Part shown: piece after piece, positions 26,302 to 35,107 of the stretch
Layout: each line of letters starts with the position of its first letter
Position numbering within the stretch: the first letter of the stretch is position 1
Source: Planctomycetota bacterium
GTDB lineage: Bacteria > Planctomycetota > MHYJ01 > JACPTZ01
Assembly (NCBI GenBank): GCA_016192525.1
Contig: JACPTZ010000091.1
Location: 142,115 to 206,114 of the forward strand
Length of the DNA stretch: 64,000 nucleotides
Direction of reading: 5' to 3'
Made by a program: the position numbers and the translations under genes
The notes under the pieces: generated by a model
What the model was told of the DNA's origin: nothing
Seen by the model: only the letters and a program-made list of their open reading frames with translations
Databases searched by the model: none

Positions 26302-26832
26302 CTACTCCCCCCCCTCCATCGCGTCCTTCAGCTGCTTGATCCGGTCGCGCACGGCCGCCGCCTTCTCGTAGAATTCCTGCTGAACCAGGCTCGCCAGATC
26401 GGTCTCCAGCCGCCGCAGTTCCGCCAGCCGGGAGATCTCCTCCTGCGCCTTGCCGCCCGGGCTGGTGGGGGTCTTGCCGGTGTGCTGGATGCGGCCGTGA
26501 ACGCGCTCGATCAGTTTCGGAAAGTTCTCCGAGGCGCTGAAGACGGTGTAGTCGTGGGCGCAGCCGAACCGGGCACGGGCGGCGAACTCGGCATAGGTGA
26601 GGCCGCACTCGGGGCACTTCAGGTCCTCAAGTTCCGCCGTCTGGCGGCCGGCCACCTGCTGGGCCTTGAGCAGCCCGCCGAGCAGGTCCTCGATCGACAT
26701 CTTGACGTTGTACGTGACCCCCTTCTTGGCGGCGCACGCCTCGCAAAGGTGCGTCTCCTTCTTGAGGTTCGCCTGCGATATCTCCGCCAGGTGAACCGTT
26801 GCTTGCGACTGATGGCAGGCTTCACACAGCAT
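26302..26832 (-). CDS. mcsA: McsA-type zinc-finger/UVR-motif protein
   Basis: 176 residues starting at ATG 26832 (MLCEACHQ). Zinc-binding CxxC pairs lie at residues 3-6 and in HLCEACAAKKG, followed by LKCPECGLTYAEFAARARFGC. The C-terminal UVR motif reads LASLVQQEFYEKAAAVRDRIKQLK. McsA is the activator and adaptor of McsB. Length and order of elements match the family. It lies first in the mcsA-mcsB-antiporter order on the minus strand, with a hairpin element before and after it. Confidence 0.88.
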   Translation of the reverse strand: MLCEACHQSQATVHLAEISQANLKKETHLCEACAAKKGVTYNVKMSIEDLLGGLLKAQQVAGRQTAELEDLKCPECGLTYAEFAARARFGCAHDYTVFSASENFPKLIERVHGRIQHTGKTPTSPGGKAQEEISRLAELRRLETDLASLVQQEFYEKAAAVRDRIKQLKDAMEGGE

Positions 26833-26894
26833 GTGGATGGAGTCCGAAGTCAAAAGTCGAACGTCAAGAGTCCGGAGGTACGGGGTTACCGTCC

Positions 26895-27049
26895 CATTGT
26901 CATCCTGAGCCTCGGCCGCAGGCCGAGGCGAAGGATCACCAGAGTGTACGGTTCGCAGACTCCTACGCTGGTGATCCCTCGCTCGGCCGGCCAAACGCCC
27001 GTCCGCCATCTGTGTGGCGGAGCGGCCGGCTGAGCTCAGGATGACAATG
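26895..27049. repeat. TCATCCTGAGC palindromic element upstream of mcsA
   Basis: Perfect 16-bp terminal inverted repeat CATTGTCATCCTGAGC / GCTCAGGATGACAATG with inner arms CCTCGGC...GCCGAGG, GGATCACCAG...CTGGTGATCC. 155 bp, in the leader region of mcsA. Confidence 0.8.
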
Positions 27050-27122
27050 CGGCAACCTCGTACGTCCGGAAATTCAGGACAGTCCGCTGACTACGGACTA
27101 TCGACCTTCGACTTCCCGACCT

Positions 27123-28442
27123 CTACGTTCCTTCTGCGATACGCTTCTCCCACTTCACGAGCTCCGCCACCTCGGCCAGCGAGGAGTTGGCCCGGATCTC
27201 CGCGCGGAGGCGGTTCTCGCGTTCGAGCACGTCCATCGCCCGGTTCGCCACTTCCACGGCCTTCGCCGAAGGGACGCGGACCAGGCCGTTGTCGTCGCCG
27301 ATGATCCAGTCGCCCGGGGCCACCTCCATCCCCTCGATCTTGAGATTCACGCCCGTCTCGCCGAATCCCTTCGGCTCGCCCGCGTTCGGCGTTACATGCC
27401 GGGCGAAGGCGGTGAATCCGATCTTGCGGATGTCCTCGATGTCCCGGATCGCGCCGTAGATGACCACGCCCGCGATCTTCTTCTGAAGCGCGCTCTCCGA
27501 GGCGAGTTCACCCCAGACCGCCGGGGGGAGACCGCCGGCGTCGATGACGAGGACGTCGCCCGGCTTCGCGAGGTCGATCGACTCCACCGGCTTCGCCCAG
27601 TCGCCGGGATAGGTCCGCACGGTGAACGCGGGGCCGCAGAGGCGCTTTCCCGGCGTGACGCACGGGATGCCGTAGATGACGCCGCCGCGGTGCATCGCGT
27701 CGGAGAGATTCGGGGTGGAGACGCGCTCGAAGATCTCGCGGATCGCGCCAGCCGACTTCCTCTTGTAGAGCGAGGTCTGCACCGCCTCGAGGGTGTCGAT
27801 CGCGTGGCGGATGTCGCGCGCCGCCTTCTCGGCATCCATCGACTTCGTGATAGCGCCGCCGACGATCACGATGTCCGCCCCGGCGCGCACGGCCTCCGGT
27901 GCGCTCTCGGAGTGGAACCCGCCCGCCGCGGCCACCGGGAGATTTGTGGCGGCGCGGACCTTGCGCAGGAGGTCGAACGGGGCCTCGCCCCGCATCTGGG
28001 CGTCGATCGGGATGTGGATGCCGACGTGGTGCGCCCCCCACTCCTCGCACTTCTTCGCGAGGGCGGCGGGATCGGTGACCTCGAGGAGGTCGACGCAGAT
28101 GTCGATCCCGTAGTTGCGCCCGGCCTCGATGCACTCCAGGATCGACGCCTCGCTCGCGGCCCCCATGACGGTGGCCACGTTGGCGCCCGCCTTCGCCGCG
28201 GCCTCCATTTCGCACCGGCCGGCGTCCATGGTCTTGAGGTCGGCGACGATCGTGTGTTTGGGAAACTCGGCGCGGAGGGCTCGGACGGAGTCGAGTCCGG
28301 CGCTCTTCACGAGGGGGGTGCCGACTTCGATCCAGTCGGCCCCGCCCTTCACGGCCTCGCGGGCGCACTTGAGGGCGCGGTTCAGTTCGAGGAAATCGAG
28401 GGCCACCTGCAGGATGGGCTTCTGGGGTGTCTTCGCGGCCAT
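27123..28442 (-). CDS. 3-hexulose-6-phosphate synthase fused to an RraA-like domain
   Basis: 439 residues. The N-terminal half (8-215) is an orotidine-5'-phosphate-decarboxylase-like TIM barrel with IVADLKTMDAGRCEMEAAAK, GIHIPIDAQM and AAAGGFHSESAPEAVRAGADIVIVGGAI, diagnostic for hexulose-6-phosphate synthase. This enzyme condenses formaldehyde with ribulose 5-phosphate; in organisms without methylotrophy it runs backwards to make ribose 5-phosphate. The C-terminal half (~240-420) is RraA-like (NLSDAMHRGG, VIDAGGLPPAVWGELA, GVVIYGAIRDI, GDWIIGDDNGLVRVP). Similar fusions are known in archaea and some bacteria. No separate isomerase (hxlB) is in the window. Confidence 0.9.
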   Translation of the reverse strand: MAAKTPQKPILQVALDFLELNRALKCAREAVKGGADWIEVGTPLVKSAGLDSVRALRAEFPKHTIVADLKTMDAGRCEMEAAAKAGANVATVMGAASEASILECIEAGRNYGIDICVDLLEVTDPAALAKKCEEWGAHHVGIHIPIDAQMRGEAPFDLLRKVRAATNLPVAAAGGFHSESAPEAVRAGADIVIVGGAITKSMDAEKAARDIRHAIDTLEAVQTSLYKRKSAGAIREIFERVSTPNLSDAMHRGGVIYGIPCVTPGKRLCGPAFTVRTYPGDWAKPVESIDLAKPGDVLVIDAGGLPPAVWGELASESALQKKIAGVVIYGAIRDIEDIRKIGFTAFARHVTPNAGEPKGFGETGVNLKIEGMEVAPGDWIIGDDNGLVRVPSAKAVEVANRAMDVLERENRLRAEIRANSSLAEVAELVKWEKRIAEGT

Positions 28443-28826
28443 GGAAGCGAGGATATCAGCGGCGGAAGCGGGGGGTCAAGGGGTTTCGGCACGCGGCACG
28501 GACACGACGAGGGAGGGGGCGAGGATGTCGGGTCCGGACTGGCTCTGAGGCGCTCGAATGACGAATGCGGAATGACGAACATCGGCGGACCCTCACCGGG
28601 CCGCACGCGCCAGCGGGAGGCTGACGTTGAGGGGACGTCGAATCCGACTCACCCGGAGGACGTAGACGCTTCCCGCGTTGTCGTCCGCTTGCCCCGTCTT
28701 CGCCATAATCAGGCCTTCACGCAGGCAAGCTCGAAATCTCCGCGGGATGATAGCCCGAGCCGGCTCCGCGATCAAGCGCGTGCCTCAATCCTGGCCGTCG
28801 TCCCGGAGCCGTGCGATGCGCATCTC
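28443..28826. other. intergenic between divergent HPS-RraA and glmU genes
   Basis: No supported gene. It carries a short tandem-like CGAATGACGAATGCGGAATG stretch near 28555 and no large palindrome. Confidence 0.5.
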
Positions 28827-28855
28827 TTGACCCGTGTCTCCGGCGGGGATAGATT
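28827..28855 (+). promoter_or_regulatory. sigma70-type promoter of glmU
   Basis: TTGACC (28827-28832), 17-bp spacer, TAGATT (28850-28855). Start predicted near 28862, ~108 nt before ATG 28970. Confidence 0.6.
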
Positions 28856-28969
28856 CCGAGCCTTCGCCCGTGCCGCATCACTCAGTGCTCCCTATGCGCC
28901 TCCGTGGTCCCGGGTGGGTGAGGAGACACGGAAGCAGTGAGGCACGAAGGACAGCAACAGAGGTTGCCG

Positions 28970-30367
28970 ATGCCGAGCCGCAAGACCAGGCCGCACGCCG
29001 CGAGCAAGCCGGTCGAACCCTCGCCGGGCCCCCCGGGAGCCCCGGGCGCCGTTGGCGCGGCGCGCCCCAACGTCGCACAGGCTGGAAAGCCGGTGCTGCC
29101 GAGTGGGCCGCGCGTCGCCGCGGTCATCCTCGCCGCGGGAAAGGGCGTGCGGCTCAAATCCTCCCGCGCCAAGGTGCTCCACGAGGTTGCCGGGCGGCCC
29201 GTGCTCGACTACGTCCTCGACGCCGTCGAGCAGGCCGGCATCACCGACGTCTATGTGGTCATCGGCCACGAGGCCGAGACGGTCAAGGGACGCTTCTCCA
29301 CCCGGCCGGTGAAGTGGATCCCCCAGCCGGAGCAGCGCGGGACCGCCGATGCCGTCCGGTGCTGCGAGCCCGCCCTCGGCACATGGCCGGGGGAGATGAT
29401 CGTCCTGGTCGGCGATGACCCGCTCATCCGACCCGAGACGATCCAGGCCCTGCTCGCGGCGCATCGCGCCGAAAAGGCCACGGTCACGGTCGTCACCGGG
29501 GTCGTCGAGAACGCCTCGGGCTACGGCCGCGTGGTCCGCGACAGGAAGGGCCATGTCGAGGCCATCGTCGAGGAGCGCGACGCGGACGCCGCCACGAAGA
29601 AGATCCGCGAGATCAACTCCGGCATCTACGCGTTCAACGCCCGCGCCTGCTTCGCCCACCTCCGCCGCGTGAAGCCCAGCGCCTCGAACGGCGAGTACTA
29701 CCTCACCGAGGTGGTCCGCCTCGCCCTCGCGGCGAAACAGCGCGTCGTCGCCTACGAGGCGCCCGACGCCGCCGAAGTCCTCGGCATCAACACTTGCGCC
29801 GATCTCGCGCAGGCGGGCCGGATCATCCGGCAGCGGATCATGGACCGGCATCTCGCGAACGGGGTGATCGTCGTCGATCCCGCCTCCACATACATAGAAG
29901 ACGGCGTGATCATCGGCCCCGAGACGGTCATCCTCCCCTACTCCGTCATTCACCGCGGGGCGAGCATCGGCTCTCACTGCGAGGTGGGCCCCTTTGCGCA
30001 CCTCCGCAACGGCGCCCGACTCTCCGACCACGCCGAGATCGGAAACTTCGTCGAGGTGAAGAACACCGACGTGGGCTCTCACACCAAGGCCAAGCACCTC
30101 ACCTACCTCGGCGACGCGGTGATCGGTCGGAACGTGAACATCGGGGCGGGGACGATCACCGCGAACTACGACGGCAAGCGCAAGAACCGGACGGTGATCG
30201 AGGATGAGGCCTCGACGGGGAGCGGGACGGTCCTCGTTGCCCCGGTGAAGATGGGCCGCGGCTCATCCACGGGGGCGGGCGCCATCGTGACCCGCGGGCA
30301 CGACGTCGCGCCCGGGGACACGGTGGTGGGCGTGCCGGCGAGAAGCATGCGGGGAAAGGGAGGATAG
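28970..30367 (+). CDS. glmU: bifunctional UDP-N-acetylglucosamine pyrophosphorylase / GlcN-1-P acetyltransferase
   Basis: 465 residues from ATG 28970, with AGAGG six bases upstream. A ~40-residue Pro/Ala-rich N-terminal extension precedes the uridyltransferase domain (VILAAGKGVRLKSSRAKVLHEVAG). The left-handed beta-helix acetyltransferase domain includes FAHLRNGARL, GNFVEVKNTDVG, KHLTYLGDAVIG and NIGAGTITANYDGKRKN. The product, UDP-GlcNAc, feeds peptidoglycan and the lipid A pathway encoded 20 kb downstream. The canonical GTRMKS of the nucleotide loop is GVRLKS here, a conservative variant. Confidence 0.95.
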   Translation: MPSRKTRPHAASKPVEPSPGPPGAPGAVGAARPNVAQAGKPVLPSGPRVAAVILAAGKGVRLKSSRAKVLHEVAGRPVLDYVLDAVEQAGITDVYVVIGHEAETVKGRFSTRPVKWIPQPEQRGTADAVRCCEPALGTWPGEMIVLVGDDPLIRPETIQALLAAHRAEKATVTVVTGVVENASGYGRVVRDRKGHVEAIVEERDADAATKKIREINSGIYAFNARACFAHLRRVKPSASNGEYYLTEVVRLALAAKQRVVAYEAPDAAEVLGINTCADLAQAGRIIRQRIMDRHLANGVIVVDPASTYIEDGVIIGPETVILPYSVIHRGASIGSHCEVGPFAHLRNGARLSDHAEIGNFVEVKNTDVGSHTKAKHLTYLGDAVIGRNVNIGAGTITANYDGKRKNRTVIEDEASTGSGTVLVAPVKMGRGSSTGAGAIVTRGHDVAPGDTVVGVPARSMRGKGG

Positions 30368-30426
30368 CCGCCGAAGGCGCTGAAAACACTGAAACGGAGG
30401 AATGAGGGGGACAACCACAGAGACTA

Positions 30427-30609
30427 AGAGCGCCTATCAGAATGACCGCCGTGGCATGTCATCCTGAGGCCGCCCCGCAGCACGTGCTGCGGGGCCGAAG
30501 GATCACCGGTCTGGAACCGGCTGAGCGCTGAGCTGGTGATCCTTCGCTTCGCCCGCCAAACGGAGGCGGGCGAAGCTCAGGATGACAAGTTCATTCTGAT
30601 AGGCGCTCT
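30427..30609. repeat. 183-bp perfect-ended hairpin element
   Basis: The ends AGAGCGCCTATCAGAATGA (30427-30445) and TCATTCTGATAGGCGCTCT (30591-30609) are exact 19-bp inverted repeats. Inside lie TGTCATCCTGAG / CTCAGGATGACA and GAAGGATCACC / GGTGATCCTTC. It is the most complete member of the TCATCCTGAGC family in the window. Confidence 0.85.
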
Positions 30610-30660
30610 AAGAACAACAACGGACATTAACTGAAACAACAACAGATGGGGTAGGTGACC

Positions 30661-30832
30661 GGGTGGCCCGCCCCGCAGGGGCGGGCGCGACGCCGCAGGC
30701 GTCGCGCAGAAGCCTCACCCGAGGCTCTGAACGGAGAAAGACGGTTGCCATCGCCCGAGTCTTGGTTGGTGGCTTCTTGTCGCCCCGTAGCGCGTGCTAC
30801 GGGGCGACCCCGTCCTTCGGGCCGGGCCACCC
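30661..30832. repeat. GGGTGGC...GCCACCC element, copy 1
   Basis: Begins GGGTGGCCCG and ends CGGGCCACCC. It contains several nested GC hairpins and the conserved internal GGCTTCTTGTCGC. It is preceded by an AACAACAAC/GAAAC-rich tract. Related to 58241-58393. Confidence 0.7.
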
Positions 30833-30903
30833 GGGATGAGCCGATGCCGCCAGAAGTTCATTGACGAAAGGCCCCCCGATGGAGATAATGCGCGGCCCAA
30901 TGC

Positions 30904-31010
30904 GGGGGCGGGTGCCGACCGGTTCCGCGGACCTCGACCGTCGTTGATCGCGCCTGCGTCATTGGATTGAGTCGCGTTCTTTCTGCAACCATGAGGTCGG
31001 GACCCGCCCG
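30904..31010 (+). repeat. ~105-bp GGGCGGGTGCCGACC element, copy 1 (upstream of prs)
   Basis: Left end GGGGGCGGGTGCCGACCGGT, right end ATGAGGTCGGGACCCGCCCG: a 15-bp terminal inverted repeat with one mismatch. A central TGATCGCG and a CTGCAACCATGAGG block are shared with copies at 32885 and 56824. It ends 42 nt before the prs start codon. Confidence 0.8.
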
Positions 31011-31052
31011 GTGGCCGCTCTCGGGGCCTGCCCGGGCCCGTCCAGGTGACAC

Positions 31053-31994
31053 ATGACGCGCCGAAACACCATGATGGTCTTCTCGGGAAACGCCAACCGC
31101 GGGCTCGCGGGCCGGATCTGCGAGCACCTCGGCATCCCCGTCGGCAACATCTCCTGTTCGCGGTTCCCGGACGGCGAGTGCGACGTCAAGATCGACGAGG
31201 ACATCCGCGGCGCGGATCTCTTCCTCGTCCAGTCCACCTGTCCGCCGGTGAACGACCACCTCATGGAACTCCTCGCGATGATCGACTGCGCGAGGCGGGC
31301 CTCCGCGGACCGGATCACCGCCGTCATCCCCTACTTCGGCTACGCCCGGCAGGACCGCAAGGCCGAAGGACGCGTCCCGATCACCGCCAAACTGGTGGCC
31401 AATCTCCTCTGCGCGGCCGGCGCGAACCGAATCCTCACGATGGACCTCCACGCCGCCCAGATCCAGGGCTTCTTCGACATCCCGGTGGACCACCTCTTCG
31501 CCTCGCCCGTCCTGGTGGACCACTTCCGCAAGAAGGAACTCGGGCAGCTGTCGCTCCTCAGCCCGGACGTCGGCTCGATCAAGATGTGCCGCGCCTACGC
31601 GAAACGGCTGAACGCCGGCCTGGCGATCTGCGACAAGCGCCGTTCGGGCAGCCAGGAAACCGAGGTCATGCACGTCATCGGCGACATCAAGGGCAAGAAC
31701 GTCATCATCGCCGACGACCTGATCTCCACCGCCGCCTCCATCACCGAAGCCGCGCGGACGGCGTGGGACCGCGGCGCGCGCGACGTCTTCATGACGGCCA
31801 CGCACCCCGTGCTGTGCGGGCCCGCCATGGACCGGCTGGTCAAGGCCAGGGTCCACGAATGCGTGGTGACCGACACCATCCCGCTCGGCGAAAAGAGGCT
31901 GGAGACCCTGCATGTCCTCAGCGTGGCCGGGCTCTTCGCCGAGGCGATCAAGCGCATCCACAAGAGTGAGTCGGTGAGTTCGCTGTTTCTCTAG
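31053..31994 (+). CDS. prs: ribose-phosphate pyrophosphokinase
   Basis: 313 residues. Makes PRPP from ribose 5-phosphate and ATP for nucleotide, His and Trp synthesis. Signatures: FSGNANRGLAGRI, SRFPDGECDVKI, IPYFGYARQDRKAEGRVPITAKLVANLL, MDLHAAQIQGFFDIPVDHL, and the PRPP loop VIIADDLISTAASI. AGGTGA lies just upstream of ATG 31053. It heads the run prs-rplY-pth-rpsF-ssb-rpsR-rplI-dnaB, a widespread arrangement. Because the HPS-RraA fusion nearby may generate ribose 5-phosphate, the two may be functionally linked. Confidence 0.95.
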   Translation: MTRRNTMMVFSGNANRGLAGRICEHLGIPVGNISCSRFPDGECDVKIDEDIRGADLFLVQSTCPPVNDHLMELLAMIDCARRASADRITAVIPYFGYARQDRKAEGRVPITAKLVANLLCAAGANRILTMDLHAAQIQGFFDIPVDHLFASPVLVDHFRKKELGQLSLLSPDVGSIKMCRAYAKRLNAGLAICDKRRSGSQETEVMHVIGDIKGKNVIIADDLISTAASITEAARTAWDRGARDVFMTATHPVLCGPAMDRLVKARVHECVVTDTIPLGEKRLETLHVLSVAGLFAEAIKRIHKSESVSSLFL

Positions 31995-32114
31995 TCCGGG
32001 AATTCTGCCGCCGGCCCGCGACGCGGGCCCCGGAACAACTCCAGGCGTGTTCCCTCAGGGTCGCGCGGCGCCGCGGTGCGGTCGGCCGGTCGGCGACCAG
32101 GAAAGGAGCCTCTC

Positions 32115-32834
32115 GTGCAAGCCACCCCCCTCAAGGCGGAAGTCCGCACCGGAACCGGCAAGTCGGCCGTCCGGCTCCTCCGCCGCCAGGCCAAGGTACC
32201 CGCGGTCCTCTACGGCCAGGGCCAGCCCTCCCAGCCGCTCACCATCACGAATGACGAAGTCCGGGCGGCCATCAAGCGCAATGTCCGCCTCGTCGACGTG
32301 ACGCTTCCGAATGCGGTCCACAAGGCCTTCATCAAGCAGGTTCAGTACGATCCCCTCGGGGAACGGGTCCTGCACCTCGACCTGGAGCGCGTCGATCTCA
32401 CGAAGGAGATCGCGGTGGTCGTGGAGATCATCCTCAAGGGCCGCGCGGTCGGCCTGAACGAGGGCGGCGTGGTGGAGCACGAGCTGAAGCAGCTCACCGT
32501 GCACTGTCTCCCGACGAACATCCCGGCTTTCATCGAAGTGGATGTCTCCGCCCTCAAGAAGGACTCCGCCATCTACGTGAAGGAGTTGCACCTCCCCGCC
32601 GGCGTCCGGATCACGGTGAACCCGGAGCAGATCGTGGTCGCCTGCCGCGAGCCGCAGCTGGAGGAGGTGGCGACCGCCGCGACGGCGCTGCCCGGACCGC
32701 TGGAGCCGGAAGTCATCACGGCCAAGAAGCCCGAGGAGGGCGCCGAGGGGGCGGAAGCCGGGAAGGGAGCGGCCGGGGCCGCGAAGGGGAAGGAGCCCGC
32801 GGCCAAGGAGGGCGACAAGAAGGAGAAGAAGTAG
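32115..32834 (+). CDS. rplY: 50S ribosomal protein L25/general stress protein Ctc
   Basis: 239 residues from GTG 32115, with AAGGAG six bases upstream. The long Ctc form: an L25 5S-rRNA-binding domain (~1-95; KSAVRLLRRQAKVPAVLYGQG, LHLDLERVDL) and the C-terminal TL5 beta domain (~98-185; LKGRAVGLNEGGVVEHELKQ, LPTNIPAFIEVDVS). A charged Ala/Gly/Lys/Glu tail (~195-239) follows. It stabilises the central protuberance of the large ribosomal subunit. Confidence 0.94.
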   Translation: MQATPLKAEVRTGTGKSAVRLLRRQAKVPAVLYGQGQPSQPLTITNDEVRAAIKRNVRLVDVTLPNAVHKAFIKQVQYDPLGERVLHLDLERVDLTKEIAVVVEIILKGRAVGLNEGGVVEHELKQLTVHCLPTNIPAFIEVDVSALKKDSAIYVKELHLPAGVRITVNPEQIVVACREPQLEEVATAATALPGPLEPEVITAKKPEEGAEGAEAGKGAAGAAKGKEPAAKEGDKKEKK

Positions 32835-32884
32835 GGAGCCCTGGGTGGATCCTGGATTGGACAGAAACGAGAATATGGCCCGTA

Positions 32885-32989
32885 GGGGCGGGTGCCGACC
32901 GGTCGTCATGAGTCACGAATCGCTGATCGCGCCGGAGGTACCCGACTTCACGCGGTGTTTGCTGCAACGATGAGGTCGGGACCCGCCCG
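32885..32989 (+). repeat. ~105-bp GGGCGGGTGCCGACC element, copy 2 (upstream of pth)
   Basis: Same ends and centre as 30904-31010 and 56824-56928. It stops only eight bases before the pth ATG, so in the mRNA it occupies the ribosome-binding region. Confidence 0.8.
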
Positions 32990-32997
32990 GGCCGCGC

Positions 32998-33636
32998 ATG
33001 AAGATCATTGTGGGACTCGGCAATCCGGGGCGTGAGTACGAAAGGACGCGCCACAACATCGGGTTCCGGGTGGTGGACGCGCTGGCCGCGGCCGAAGGCT
33101 GGTCCTGGAAACGCGGCGACCGCGACGCCGCCGGCGGCCTGACGGCTTCGGGATCGCTGGGCGGCGAACGGCTTCTCTGTCTGAAGCCGCAGGCGTTCAT
33201 GAATGCTTCCGGGTTCAGCGTGCGCGCGGCGTGCTCCTTCCACCGCGCGGACCCGACCGACCTGCTGGTGGTCTGCGACGACTACGCGCTCCCCCTCGGC
33301 CACCTCCGGATCCGGCGCGAGGGGTCGAGCGGCGGCCACAACGGGCTGGAACACATTGCGTCGCAGCTGGGGACCTCGGCGTTCCCCCGGCTGCGGATCG
33401 GGATCGGTTCGCCGGACACGGACGATCCCGCCGACTACGTCCTCGGACGATTCCCCGCCGGGACGGAGCCGGTTGTAGCGGAGGCCGTCGAAAAGGCGGT
33501 CGCCGCCATCCGCGTCTGCGTGGCGGAGGACGTTGCGACCGCCATGAACCGGTTTAACCGACGGGTTTCGCCTCCCCCGCCGCCTGAAGGCGGCGCCGGA
33601 GACGGCCCGGAGTCCAGCCAGACGGAGGACCCGTGA
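32998..33636 (+). CDS. pth: peptidyl-tRNA hydrolase
   Basis: 212 residues. Cleaves peptidyl-tRNA released by stalled ribosomes. Signatures: VGLGNPGREYERTRHNIGF with the catalytic His, LKPQAFMNASG, LLVVCDDYALPLGHLRIR and GSSGGHNGLEHI. A Pro-rich tail of ~25 residues follows the domain. There is no normal Shine-Dalgarno sequence; the 105-bp repeat ends immediately upstream. The stop overlaps the rpsF start codon (GTGA at 33633-33636), so translation is coupled. Confidence 0.95.
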   Translation: MKIIVGLGNPGREYERTRHNIGFRVVDALAAAEGWSWKRGDRDAAGGLTASGSLGGERLLCLKPQAFMNASGFSVRAACSFHRADPTDLLVVCDDYALPLGHLRIRREGSSGGHNGLEHIASQLGTSAFPRLRIGIGSPDTDDPADYVLGRFPAGTEPVVAEAVEKAVAAIRVCVAEDVATAMNRFNRRVSPPPPPEGGAGDGPESSQTEDP

Positions 33637-34022
33637 ACGGCTACGAAGGAATGTTCGTCCTCGACGCGACCGCCGCGGCGAAGGAGTGGAACAAGCTGCA
33701 GGCCGCGGTGCTCGGCATCGTGACGAAGCACGGCGGCGAGATCAAGTCGAGCGCCCGGTGGGGCGACCGGAAGCTCGCGTACGACATCCACGGCCACAAG
33801 CGCGGAACGTATCTCCTCGCCTACTTCACCGCCCCGATCGGCGCGATCCCGAAGATCCGCCGGGACTGCGAACTCACGGAGTCGATGATCCGTTACCTCA
33901 TCCTCGCCCGCGAGGGGACGCTCCCGGTGGCGGCGGCGGCCCAGTTCGTCGAAGAACCCCGGTACGACCGCGATCGCGGCGGACGAGGCGGAGGCGGCGG
34001 ACGGTACCGGGATCGGGGGTAG
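33633..34022 (+). CDS. rpsF: 30S ribosomal protein S6
   Basis: 129 residues from GTG 33633, overlapping pth by four bases. The S6 fold is evident from NGYEGMFVLDA, ARWGDRKLAYDIHGHKRGTYLLAYF and ESMIRYLILARE. The C-terminal ~25 residues are Arg/Gly/Asp-rich (RDRGGRGGGGGRYRDRG), a low-complexity tail. S6 pairs with S18, encoded 0.8 kb downstream, in the platform of the 30S subunit. Confidence 0.94.
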   Translation: MNGYEGMFVLDATAAAKEWNKLQAAVLGIVTKHGGEIKSSARWGDRKLAYDIHGHKRGTYLLAYFTAPIGAIPKIRRDCELTESMIRYLILAREGTLPVAAAAQFVEEPRYDRDRGGRGGGGGRYRDRG

Positions 34023-34137
34023 GAAGCGCGCCGATCCGCGGAGACCTCTGTTGTTCCCTTCCCCCCGAAGGGGGGAGGGCAGGGAGAGGGAAATGAGGAA
34101 GATTCTTCCGGCCCGCACAGACCAGAAGGGATGAGCC

Positions 34138-34629
34138 ATGGCCACGCTGAACAAAGTGCTGCTCATCGGAAACCTCACGCGCGACCCCGAGCTCCGCTAC
34201 ACGCAGGGCGGAGCGGCCGTCTGCAAGTTCTCCCTGGCCGTCAACCGGTCGTACACCGGCAAGGACGGGGAGAAGAAGGAGGAGGTCTGCTTCATCGACG
34301 TCGACGTCTGGCAGAAGCTCGCCGAACTCTGCGCGGAGTACCTGAAGAAGGGAAACCCGGCGTTCGTCGAGGGACGGCTGAAGCAGGACTCGTGGGAGGG
34401 GAAGGACGGGACGAAGCGGACCAAGATCCTCGTCGTGGCGGACAACGTCCAGTTCCTCCGCGCCGGGGGATCCCGGGCGGGCGCGGACGCCGGCGGACCG
34501 CCGCCCGAGGCGGAGATGTCGGCCGGGGCGGAGTCGGACGGACCCCGGATCCGCCCGCATAGCGGATCGAAGAACGCCCCTCCCTCGGATGAGCCGCCGG
34601 GGCCGGAGGGAGAAGACACCCCGTTCTAA
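34138..34629 (+). CDS. ssb: single-stranded DNA-binding protein
   Basis: 163 residues. OB-fold domain 1-110 (NKVLLIGNLTRDPELRYTQGGAAVCKFSLAVNRSY, FIDVDVWQKLAE, GKDGTKRTKILVVADNVQFL). Then a Gly/Pro/Ala/Glu-rich linker and the acidic tip GEDTPF that recruits replication and repair proteins. It sits between rpsF and rpsR, the usual place. Confidence 0.95.
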   Translation: MATLNKVLLIGNLTRDPELRYTQGGAAVCKFSLAVNRSYTGKDGEKKEEVCFIDVDVWQKLAELCAEYLKKGNPAFVEGRLKQDSWEGKDGTKRTKILVVADNVQFLRAGGSRAGADAGGPPPEAEMSAGAESDGPRIRPHSGSKNAPPSDEPPGPEGEDTPF

Positions 34630-34795
34630 AAGAGGCTGGTCGAGGGCGCAGGGGTGATGGACCATCCACAACAACTTCCAATTCGCCCCGAAGGGGCGAA
34701 CAGGAAATAGCCGGGGGCGAAGCCCCCGGGACCGCAGGCGATCGGTGACGGGCAGGCGGGAGACAACGGGTCAGGAATATCAGGAGAACAGAGTG

Positions 34796-35029
34796 ATGGA
34801 ACCCCAGAAGAAGTACCACAAGTTCCGCAAGGACAATCGGTGCCGGTTCTGCCGGGAGAAGACGAAGGACATCGACTACAAGGACCTGAACGTGCTGACG
34901 AAGCTCTGCACGAACCAGGGCAAGATCTACTCGCGGAAGCGCTCGGGGAACTGCGCCCGGCACCAGAGGTGGGTGACTGAAGCCGTAAAGAGGGCGCGGT
35001 TCGTGGCGCTGATGGAGTATGTGGGGTAG
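34796..35029 (+). CDS. rpsR: 30S ribosomal protein S18, zinc-binding form
   Basis: 77 residues from ATG 34796 behind CAGGAG. Core features are FCREKTKDIDYKDLNVL, SRKRSGNCARHQRWVTEAVKRARF. Cys16, Cys19, Cys38 and Cys53 make this the C+ version, which can bind zinc, as opposed to cysteine-free paralogues induced under zinc limitation. Confidence 0.95.
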   Translation: MEPQKKYHKFRKDNRCRFCREKTKDIDYKDLNVLTKLCTNQGKIYSRKRSGNCARHQRWVTEAVKRARFVALMEYVG

Positions 35030-35107
35030 GGGTTGCTCATCGCCTGTCTCGCGAGTGACCTTTCACCCGGTTCGCGACACACGTTCGACCCGAAGGAGTC
35101 GGGAAAC

